DNA from: Terriglobia bacterium
Lineage (GTDB): Bacteria > Acidobacteriota > Terriglobia > Bryobacterales > Bryobacteraceae
Assembly (NCBI GenBank): GCA_021324615.1
Contig: JAJPIT010000003.1
Span: forward strand, 1 to 64,000
Reading direction: 5' to 3'
Length of the DNA stretch: 64,000 nucleotides
Made by a program: the position numbers and the translations under genes. Of this stretch, positions 58,351-64,000 are shown one piece after another (the first letter of the stretch is position 1; each line of letters opens with the position of its first letter). The notes beneath the pieces were generated by a model that did no database searches, was not told the origin of the DNA, and was given only the letters and a program-made list of their open reading frames with translations.

Positions 58351-59641
58351 TCGCGCGTTTTTCCTGGCGGCCGTGGCGGCGCTTTCCGTTGCCGTCGCGC
58401 CGGGGCAAACCCCGCCGCGCCTGACGCTTCAGGAAGCCGACGCCATGGCGCTGAAGAATCATCCGCAGGTCCAGGCCGCTCAAAACGAGCTGAATGCGGC
58501 CGCCGAACAGATCATCATCAACCGCGCGCCGTATTATCCCACCGTAAGCGGGGAAATCACCGGATCGCAGGGCAACAACCTGTCGCGCCTGGGCGCCGGC
58601 GACATCTCGGCCTCGCGGCTGTTCAACCGCTTCGGCCAGGGCGCGGTGTTCAACCAGCTCATCACCGATTCCGGCCGCACGCCCAGCCTGGTGGCCAGCG
58701 CGCGCCTGCAAAGCCGGGCCGCGGAGCAAAACCTTTCCGCCACGCGCTACGACGTCATCCTGGCGGTGCACCGCGCCTACTTTGGCGTGCTCCAGGCGCA
58801 GGCGGTGGTGAAGGTGGCGCAACAGACCGTCGCCGCACGCCAGCTCCTGGCGGACCAGGTGAGCGAGCTGGCAAAGAACAATCTCAAGTCCCAACTCGAT
58901 GTCAGCGAGGCGGAGGTCACTGTCTCGCAGGCCAAGCTGATGCTGCTCGACGCGCAGGAGGCGGTCACGGCGGCCTACGCCGAGCTGGCGCGGGCTCTGG
59001 GCTCGGATCAGGCGGTGAATTATCAGCTCGCCGAGGAGCAGCTTCCGCCGGGCCCGCCCTCCAACCTGGACGATCTGGTGGCGCAGGCCATGCGCAACCG
59101 GCCCGAACTGGCCAGCCTGGAGTACTCCCGCCAGTCCGCGCAGAAATTTTATGAAGCCGAGCGTGATTTGAAGCGCCCCACGGTGAGCCTGGTCGCCGTG
59201 GGCGGCTTCATTCCCTTTATTAATACGCCGGCCGGCGCGCCCATCCCCAAAGAGTACGAGGCGGTCGCCGCCAACGTGAACATTCCGGTGTTCAACGGGC
59301 ATCTGTTTTCGGCGCGGGAGGAAGCCGCGCGGCAGCGCGCTCTCGAGGCTGAGCAGCGCATTCGCGATCAGCAGGAGCGGATCTCGCGGGACGTCCGCGT
59401 GGCCTATTCGAGCGCCGTGGCGGCCTTCCAGCGCATCGACGTCACCGCGCAGTTCCTGCGCCAGGCCGCCCTGGCGCTGGATCTGGCGCAAGGCCGGTAC
59501 AATCTCGGCCTGTCGTCGATCGTCGAGCTGACCCAGGCGCAACTGAACCTTACCGAAGCCGAGATTGAAAACGTCGGCGCCAAATATGGCTACCAGACGC
59601 AGTACGCGGCGCTGCAATACGCGATTGGCGCTCTCCATTAG
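58331..59641 (+). CDS. TolC-family outer-membrane channel
   Basis: Outer-membrane efflux protein forming the exit duct of the tripartite pump. ATG 58331 has GGAAGAGG upstream and starts a signal peptide (RAFFLAAVAALSVAVAPGQ). Two OEP repeats are visible (LTLQEADAMALKNHPQVQAA and the second half with EAERDLKRPTVSLVAVGG). They end in YNLGLSSIVELTQAQLNLTE, a conserved TolC-like sequence. The 436-aa length is normal. It overlaps the permease by 20 bases and closes the RraA-MFP-RND-OMF operon, perhaps with the next gene. Confidence 0.93.
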   Translation: MRLKPNNRAFFLAAVAALSVAVAPGQTPPRLTLQEADAMALKNHPQVQAAQNELNAAAEQIIINRAPYYPTVSGEITGSQGNNLSRLGAGDISASRLFNRFGQGAVFNQLITDSGRTPSLVASARLQSRAAEQNLSATRYDVILAVHRAYFGVLQAQAVVKVAQQTVAARQLLADQVSELAKNNLKSQLDVSEAEVTVSQAKLMLLDAQEAVTAAYAELARALGSDQAVNYQLAEEQLPPGPPSNLDDLVAQAMRNRPELASLEYSRQSAQKFYEAERDLKRPTVSLVAVGGFIPFINTPAGAPIPKEYEAVAANVNIPVFNGHLFSAREEAARQRALEAEQRIRDQQERISRDVRVAYSSAVAAFQRIDVTAQFLRQAALALDLAQGRYNLGLSSIVELTQAQLNLTEAEIENVGAKYGYQTQYAALQYAIGALH

Positions 59642-59643
59642 CC

Positions 59644-60171
59644 TTGCCGCAGCCGCTATTTTATGAGCGCCAGAACTTCCGGCCGCTGCGCATGCGCCTG
59701 CTCACCGGGGTCGCACCCGCCGCGATGCTGGTCTTGACCATTCTGCAAGCCGGCTTCGGTATTCACCGCGGCGCGCAAAGCGACGGCAGCCTGATCGGCT
59801 GGACCATTTTTCTGTGGCTGGTCTACTGGCGTTTGATGATGGTCCGGCTGGTGACGGAGGTGGATCCGCGGGAGGTGCGCGTGGCCTTGCGGGGGCTGTG
59901 GCGGTCGCGGAGAATTCCTTTCCAAGAAATCATTTCCGCCCGCGTGGTTTCTTTCGATCCGGTGCGCGACTGGGGCGGCTATGGCGTGCGGGTCACCCGC
60001 CGCGGCCGCGCGTATCTGGCCGGCGGCAACCAAGGTGTGGAGCTGGAGACCGGGCGCGGCCTGGTCCTGATCGGATCCCGGCGGCCGGCGGAGCTGGCCC
60101 GCGCCATCACGGCGCAACTGGCGGCGGGTGACCCGGCCGCCTCCGGAGAAGATCAGCGCCCGTCCAGGTAG
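59644..60171 (+). CDS. Membrane protein of unknown function (PH-like domain)
   Basis: A 175-aa protein with two N-terminal helices (LLTGVAPAAMLVLTILQAGF and LIGWTIFLWLVYWRLM). A cytoplasmic beta-rich part follows, with VTEVDPREVRVALRGLW and WGGYGVRVTRRGRAYLAGGN, then GVELETGRGLVLIGSRRPAE. That pattern resembles bacterial PH-like or DUF6141-like domains. The start is TTG 59644, two bases after the TolC-type gene, so it probably belongs to that operon. Its last 19 bases overlap the end of the convergent TPR gene. Confidence 0.68.
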   Translation: MPQPLFYERQNFRPLRMRLLTGVAPAAMLVLTILQAGFGIHRGAQSDGSLIGWTIFLWLVYWRLMMVRLVTEVDPREVRVALRGLWRSRRIPFQEIISARVVSFDPVRDWGGYGVRVTRRGRAYLAGGNQGVELETGRGLVLIGSRRPAELARAITAQLAAGDPAASGEDQRPSR

Positions 60172-60941
60172 CGGCCCCGGAGATGGTCGGCTTGCGCGCC
60201 TTTGAGATCGCCGATGGCGCGGCGCGATTCGGCGCGGGCGAAGTAGGCGGGCGCCTCATCCGGGCTCATGGCGATCACCTGATCGAAGTCGGCGATGGCC
60301 CGCCGGTGTTGGCCCAGCAACTGAAGCGTGGCCCCGCGCTGGAAATAGTTATCCGCGTTGGGCGCCAGCTCCACGGCGCGGGAAAAATCGTCCAGAGCCC
60401 TTTGCGCATCGCCCAGATAGCGCTCGGCGGTGCCGCGGATGTTGTAGGCCGCGGCGAGCCGGGGATCGTTTTGCAGCGCGCGGCCGGCATCCAGGATCGC
60501 GCCCTGGAAATCCTTCGCGTCGAGGTAGGCGGAAGCGCGGGCGAGCAGCGCCGCGGTGTCGCCGCGGCGGATCTCCAGCGCCTTGCTGAAGTCGGCGATG
60601 GCGCGTTCGGTCTGGGAATCGCTCGCGTAGGCCTCGCCGCGCATGAGGTAGGCGTCGGCGAAGTCCGGCTTTAAGGCGATGGCCCGGTCGAAGGAGAGAA
60701 TCGCCTGGCTGTATCGCGCGGATTTCAGCAGGCGGACGCCGGCGTCGTAGGACTCCTGGGCGCGCAGCGGATCGACGGATCGTTTGTAGAGCCATCCGGC
60801 AATGCCAGCCGCCAGCAGCACCGCCGCGCAGCAGGCGGCAACGACGCGGCGCTTGCGGCGAGCCACGTCCTCCGCCGTGACCGGGATGAGGACCAGCGGT
60901 GCGGCGGCGGGGGGCGTCTTTCCCTGGAGCTGGTCGGCCAC
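60153..60941 (-). CDS. Membrane-anchored TPR protein
   Basis: A 262-aa protein with a short cytoplasmic N-terminus and one helix (VVAACCAAVLLAAGIAGWLY). Five or six TPR units follow on the far side (YSQAILSFDRAIALKPDFAD; TERAIADFSKALEI; AQRALDDFSRAVEL). The start is GTG 60941, exactly six bases after TATCAT on the minus strand, predicting a leaderless mRNA; the frame to 60983 overlaps rnhA. It diverges from rnhA across 16 bases. Confidence 0.78.
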   Translation of the reverse strand: MADQLQGKTPPAAAPLVLIPVTAEDVARRKRRVVAACCAAVLLAAGIAGWLYKRSVDPLRAQESYDAGVRLLKSARYSQAILSFDRAIALKPDFADAYLMRGEAYASDSQTERAIADFSKALEIRRGDTAALLARASAYLDAKDFQGAILDAGRALQNDPRLAAAYNIRGTAERYLGDAQRALDDFSRAVELAPNADNYFQRGATLQLLGQHRRAIADFDQVIAMSPDEAPAYFARAESRRAIGDLKGAQADHLRGRYLDGR

Positions 60942-60946
60942 AACCC

Positions 60947-60953
60947 TATGATA
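60947..60953. promoter_or_regulatory. Symmetric -10 element shared by rnhA and a TPR gene
   Basis: TATGATA reads TATGAT on the plus strand (60947-60952) and TATCAT on the minus strand (60953-60948). Predicted starts fall at 60959 (rnhA ATG at 60958, second ATG at 60961) and at 60941, the first base of the GTG of the TPR gene. With only 16 bases between the start codons, one element must serve both directions. Confidence 0.55.
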
Positions 60954-60957
60954 GTGG

Positions 60958-61404
60958 ATGATGAAACGCGTGCAACTGATCACCGACGGCGCCTGTCTGG
61001 GAAATCCCGGCCGCGGCGGCTGGGCGGCGATCCTGCGCTACGGCGACCACAAACGCGAATTGGCCGGCTCGTCGCCGCAGACCACCAACAACCGCATGGA
61101 ACTCACCGCCGCCATCGAAGGGTTGAAGGCCCTCAAGGAGCCCTGCGAGGTGGAGATCGTCACCGATTCGGAGTATTTGAAAAACGGAATCACGCGGTGG
61201 ATTCACGGCTGGAAACGCAACGGCTGGAAGAGCAGCGCGAAAAAACCGGTGCTCAACCAGGATCTGTGGACTGAGCTCGATCGGCTCGTGGCCCGCCACA
61301 AGGTCCATTGGACCTGGACGAAAGGACACGCCTCCCACGCGGACAACAACCGGGCCGATGAGCTGGCGGCGGAGGCGGCGCGGCGGCAGAGCCGGAGCGG
61401 ATAG
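60958..61404 (+). CDS. rnhA: Ribonuclease HI
   Basis: Removes RNA from RNA-DNA hybrids. The 148-aa protein has the full carboxylate set: [19 protein letters not shown] (Asp), [13 protein letters not shown] (Glu), [15 protein letters not shown] (Asp) and [11 protein letters not shown] (Asp). [10 protein letters not shown] carries the flexible His loop. The gene is probably leaderless and translation may begin at the second ATG (60961). Confidence 0.96.
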   Translation: MMKRVQLITDGACLGNPGRGGWAAILRYGDHKRELAGSSPQTTNNRMELTAAIEGLKALKEPCEVEIVTDSEYLKNGITRWIHGWKRNGWKSSAKKPVLNQDLWTELDRLVARHKVHWTWTKGHASHADNNRADELAAEAARRQSRSG

Positions 61405-61441
61405 GCGGATCTGCGGCGGCTCGTCTTCTTTCCGCGGCACG

Positions 61442-61930
61442 TCACTTCTCCCCGATTTCGGCGATCGCGCCGTCCATGTCTTCGATCTGAAGCTTGAGCG
61501 ATTTCCGCGCATCGATGGCCGCTTCGCCGAGCTCGAAGCGCGCGCCCGCCATGCGGTCCACGCTCTGATGGGGCTCGATCCGGTCGCGGATGCTCAGCAC
61601 GTCGTTGTACTTGCCGCCGAGAAGCTTTTCGTACTTGAAAACGTTGTCGATGTCGGCCTTGGAGATCGTCGCGCCCTCCACCGGCTCGCCCGTGGCGGGC
61701 GTCAGAACCAGGGTTACGTTCTTCACCAGGAACAAAACATCGGACGGGTTTTTCGCCCGGAAATCGACCACCACGATCGACGCGTTCGGATTCAGGCTCA
61801 GGACGCGGACCTTCAAAATTTTTCCGTCGAGCTGAAGATGCGCGCCCTGGGTTCCCCATAGCGTGACCGCGACCACCACTGCGACCACCGCCAGGCCGAC
61901 TCCCAGCAAAGACCAGAACGTCCGGCTCAT
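61442..61930 (-). CDS. Membrane-anchored protein with LEA14/WHy-like domain
   Basis: A 162-aa protein with one N-terminal helix (FWSLLGVGLAVVAVVVAVTL). A single beta-sandwich-like domain follows (SLNPNASIVVVDFRAKNPSD and VKNVTLVLTPATGEPVEG). The alternation and the ASIVVVDFRAKNPSD pattern recall WHy/LEA14 domains, but similarity is too weak to be sure. It is coupled to the AI-2E-type transporter by an ATGA overlap and should be an accessory or envelope stress protein. Confidence 0.6.
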   Translation of the reverse strand: MSRTFWSLLGVGLAVVAVVVAVTLWGTQGAHLQLDGKILKVRVLSLNPNASIVVVDFRAKNPSDVLFLVKNVTLVLTPATGEPVEGATISKADIDNVFKYEKLLGGKYNDVLSIRDRIEPHQSVDRMAGARFELGEAAIDARKSLKLQIEDMDGAIAEIGEK

Positions 61931-63084
61931 GAGTCGCCCAATAATCTGCCGTAGGCGCGCAGCTCGCCCACGTTATCGCAGATCGCCTTAATCGCGGCGG
62001 TCATGGGGATGGCCAGCAGCAGTCCGATGCCGCCCCACATCAGGCCCCAGAACATCAGCGCCAGGGTCACCGCCAGAGGATTCAGATGCACCCGCGCGCC
62101 GACGAACTTGGGATACAGCAGATTCAGCGCAAACAGGTGCAGCAGCGAGACGCTGGTGGCGATAAACAGATACAGGCTGGGCTTGGCATGCATCGGCAGC
62201 GCGGCGAACATCGGCGGCAGCATCGCCAGCGGCAGCCCGACGTAGGGCACCAGGCTGAGGAAACCGCTGAGCGGCGCCACCAGCAGCCAATAGGGCAGCT
62301 TGACGGAGGCGAACAGGATCGCGCTGGCAAGACTCAGCAGCAATCCCAGCAAAAAATTGCCGATCACGTAGGCTCGCACCATTTCGCCGACGCCGGCCCA
62401 GGCCGATTCGGCCGAATCGCGTTGCTCGCCTTCGAACATCAGCAGGAACCGCGCGCGCAGGTGATCGCGCCAACTGAGCAGAAAATAGACCAGGAACGGC
62501 ACAAAAGACGCCATCAAAACCGTGTTATAGAACGAACTCAGATAATTGGAAACGGCGCTGAAAACGGTCGCCGGCTCCTGGCGCACGCGAACTTCCTGGA
62601 TCGGCGGAGGCTGCTGCGGCGGTGCTGGCTGCGAGGCCGGACGTTTTTTCCCGCGCGCCGGCTGCGGCGGCTCGGCCGGCGGCGGCGCCTGCTCCTGGAA
62701 ACGCTTGGGAACCAGCGCGCGGTAGATTCCGGACTCAAAATGCTCGAAACGATCCGCCGCGTTATCCACCAACTCATTGATGCGGTCGCTGTAGGCCGGC
62801 AGATCGGAGAGGATCGAAAGCGACTCGGTGTACAAGCCTAATCCGGCAAAATAGAGAAAAACCAGACCGATCGCGCATACCGCGAAGCTGGCCACCCCGC
62901 GCGGCAGCCGCATCCGCATGAACAGAACCACCAGCGGATCCAGCAGAAACGCGATCATTGCGGCGATGATCACGGTTACAAAGAAAATCCGGCCGAAATA
63001 AAGCAGGGCGATGGCGGCGCACAGCGCCAGTACGCCCGCGCCCGAGCGCACTGTCTCCCGCGAGGATGAAACCGGCACCGCCAT
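61927..63084 (-). CDS. AI-2E family transporter (PerM/YhhT-like)
   Basis: A 385-aa inner-membrane protein with about eight helices in the AI-2E exporter layout. FVTVIIAAMIAFLLDPLVVL is near the start, SNYLSSFYNTVLMASFVPFL in the middle, and VPYVGLPLAMLPPMFAALPM and KFVGARVHLNPLAVTLALMF near the end. Residues about 135-175 form a Pro-rich insertion (QEQAPPPAEPPQPARG and so on) in the large soluble loop, which is unusual. The substrate of such proteins varies (quorum signal, sodium/proton, others). TATAGT at 63098-63093 predicts a two-base leader. Confidence 0.87.
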   Translation of the reverse strand: MAVPVSSSRETVRSGAGVLALCAAIALLYFGRIFFVTVIIAAMIAFLLDPLVVLFMRMRLPRGVASFAVCAIGLVFLYFAGLGLYTESLSILSDLPAYSDRINELVDNAADRFEHFESGIYRALVPKRFQEQAPPPAEPPQPARGKKRPASQPAPPQQPPPIQEVRVRQEPATVFSAVSNYLSSFYNTVLMASFVPFLVYFLLSWRDHLRARFLLMFEGEQRDSAESAWAGVGEMVRAYVIGNFLLGLLLSLASAILFASVKLPYWLLVAPLSGFLSLVPYVGLPLAMLPPMFAALPMHAKPSLYLFIATSVSLLHLFALNLLYPKFVGARVHLNPLAVTLALMFWGLMWGGIGLLLAIPMTAAIKAICDNVGELRAYGRLLGDS

Positions 63085-63092
63085 TGATTATC

Positions 63093-63100
63093 ACTATAAT
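63093..63100. promoter_or_regulatory. Overlapping divergent -10 elements (yqgF and AI-2E-type transporter)
   Basis: ACTATAAT contains TATAAT on the plus strand (63095-63100) and TATAGT on the minus strand (63098-63093). Predicted leaders are four bases for yqgF (GTG 63111) and two bases for the transporter (ATG 63084). The gap between start codons is 26 bases. Confidence 0.5.
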
Positions 63101-63110
63101 TGTACGGATC

Positions 63111-63548
63111 GTGGATTACCACCGAAAAGCAGTTGAAAGACGGATTCTTGCGCTCGATTTAGGGAAAAAACGCATCGGACTGGCGCTGAGCGACCCGCTG
63201 GGCATCACCGCGCAGGGCCTTCCCACGCTGGAGCGGACCAATCTCCGCGCGGATCTCGACGCGCTGGACCGGCTGGCAAAGGAGCATGAGGTAACGTTGC
63301 TGCTGATGGGGAATCCCCTGCATATGAGCGGGCAGGAGGGGCGGCAGGCAGCCTACGCGCGGGACTTCGCCGCGCGTCTGGAGAAAAAGACCGGGATCGA
63401 AGTCCAATTCTGGGACGAGCGTCTCACCACCGTGGAGGCGCAGCGGGTGCTGCGCGAAAGCGGGATCAGCATCGAAAAGCGGGCCCGCGCAGTGGACCGG
63501 CTGGCCGCGGTGATTCTGCTTGAGAGCTATCTGGAGCGCCAGCCATGA
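63111..63548 (+). CDS. yqgF: Putative pre-16S rRNA nuclease / Holliday junction resolvase-like YqgF (RuvX)
   Basis: RNase H-fold nuclease implicated in maturation of the 5' end of 16S rRNA. The GTG at 63111 gives 145 aa. ILALDLGKKRIGLALSDPLG holds the first catalytic Asp, FWDERLTTVEAQRVL the second acidic site, and ARAVDRLAAVILLESYL the third. The frame from 63066 runs through the promoter and is rejected. It is followed by the mltG start after 22 bases, a common pairing. Confidence 0.92.
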   Translation: MDYHRKAVERRILALDLGKKRIGLALSDPLGITAQGLPTLERTNLRADLDALDRLAKEHEVTLLLMGNPLHMSGQEGRQAAYARDFAARLEKKTGIEVQFWDERLTTVEAQRVLRESGISIEKRARAVDRLAAVILLESYLERQP

Positions 63549-63570
63549 GCGGGTGCGCGGAGCGCCGGCG

Positions 63571-64000
63571 ATGAAGCGGATCGCCGCAATCTCGGCGATG
63601 GCGCTCATCGCGGCGGCGCTGTTTTGCTTGTTCCAGCCCTACGCCGGATTCGGCCGGGAGACGTTCGTTGAAGTGGAGCGTGGCGCCGGCGCGATCGAAA
63701 TCGGCCGGGTCCTGGCGCGGGCGGGGGTGATCCGCTGGGCGTGGCTCTTCTGGGCCGAGCGGGCGCTGCATCCTTCGGCGAAAATTCAGGCCGGCGAATA
63801 TCGCTTTACGCGGCCGGCGGCGGCGCCCGAGATTTTCCGTCGCCTGGAGCGCGGCGACGTTTATTATTTCGAGTTCACCGTGCCGGAGGGCAGCAATATG
63901 TTCGACATCGCCAGCGCGCTGCAAGCGGCCGGTGCAATGCAGGCCGCCGATTTCCTGGCCGCCGCCTCGGATCCCAAACTGATCCAGGATGTCGCGCCGG
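63571..64000 (+). CDS. mltG: Endolytic murein transglycosylase MltG, N-terminal part (3' end outside window)
   Basis: Membrane-anchored lytic transglycosylase that ends new glycan strands. The 143 visible residues show one helix (AAISAMALIAAALFCLF) and a LysM-like subdomain (IEIGRVLARAGVIRWAWLFW; IQAGEYRF). They end just inside the conserved FTVPEGSNMFDIASALQAAG. The YceG catalytic domain lies beyond the window. The start could also be GTG 63553, in frame. An adjacent out-of-frame ATG at 63545 gives only nine codons. Confidence 0.9.
   Translation, partial: MKRIAAISAMALIAAALFCLFQPYAGFGRETFVEVERGAGAIEIGRVLARAGVIRWAWLFWAERALHPSAKIQAGEYRFTRPAAAPEIFRRLERGDVYYFEFTVPEGSNMFDIASALQAAGAMQAADFLAAASDPKLIQDVAP

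Noticed and set aside
1-64000. Insertion sequences, prophage genes, toxin-antitoxin pairs, restriction or defence systems
   Set aside because: I looked for transposase, integrase, recombinase and nuclease motifs on both strands and found none apart from housekeeping nucleases (rnhA, yqgF).

Overview
The window is GC-rich, densely packed chromosomal DNA from a Gram-negative, flagellated bacterium. Lipid II flippase, LPS heptosyltransferases, LptE, an RND/TolC tripartite pump and an OmpA-family protein show the double membrane. The mix of families fits Acidobacteriota, probably the Bryobacterales/Solibacter side: a GT2/methyltransferase-rich envelope, a PPi-type phosphofructokinase, a short remnant resembling the TIGR03437 C-terminal domain, many GTG/TTG starts and extracellular S9, penicillin-acylase and GH79 hydrolases. 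That placement is inference; no rRNA or marker tree is available here.

Layout. 1-1051 is the C-terminal part of a ClpB/ClpC AAA+ unfoldase. 1413-2801 is sthA. 2802-3517 is a gene-poor stretch directly downstream of the 3' end of a tRNA-Gln(TTG) gene (3518-3591, minus) and looks like decayed accessory DNA. 3650-6696 holds two coupled proteins that join a methyltransferase and a GT2 glycosyltransferase in opposite orders. 6804-12128 holds an M20 peptidase, MurJ, a secreted hypothetical protein, PhnX and an OmpA-family protein. 12215-18397 is a flagellar basal-body operon (flgBC-fliEFGHIJ) behind a consensus sigma-54 promoter. 18581-20361 is a PPi-PFK coupled to a methyltransferase. 20416-23213 encodes a tiny secreted charged-helix protein and a penicillin-acylase-type hydrolase.

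23259-28875 (minus) is an envelope block: waaF, a degenerate nucleotidyltransferase, waaC and an ICMT-like protein, then an APC permease and an ArnT-like transferase, each with its own start-proximal promoter. 28923-33565 holds NfeD and the convergent arginase-Ddl-CtpA operon. 33662-37997 holds rpsT and a minus-strand operon psd-pssA-(inactive Asd-like)-lptE-holA. 38079-45636 holds a TMTC-like transferase, an alpha/beta hydrolase, a TPR protein, a SPOR protein and a large S9 peptidase. 45666-48518 holds ssb and NIPSNAP-pxpB-pxpC. 48529-49850 is a sugar transferase with a GNAT protein. 50280-53133 holds a cyclophilin, a GH79-like hydrolase, an RNA/terminator region and a receiver-like protein. 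53229-59641 is an RraA-like protein coupled to an RND efflux operon. The right end has a TPR protein, rnhA, an AI-2E transporter, yqgF and the start of mltG.

The most unusual overall signal is regulatory. Many transcription-unit-leading genes have a -10-like hexamer five to seven bases before the start codon, predicting leaderless or near-leaderless mRNAs. Three divergent gene pairs share one symmetric -10 element read on both strands. Genes inside operons are instead joined by ATGA, GTGA or TGATG overlaps, and several carry Shine-Dalgarno sequences.
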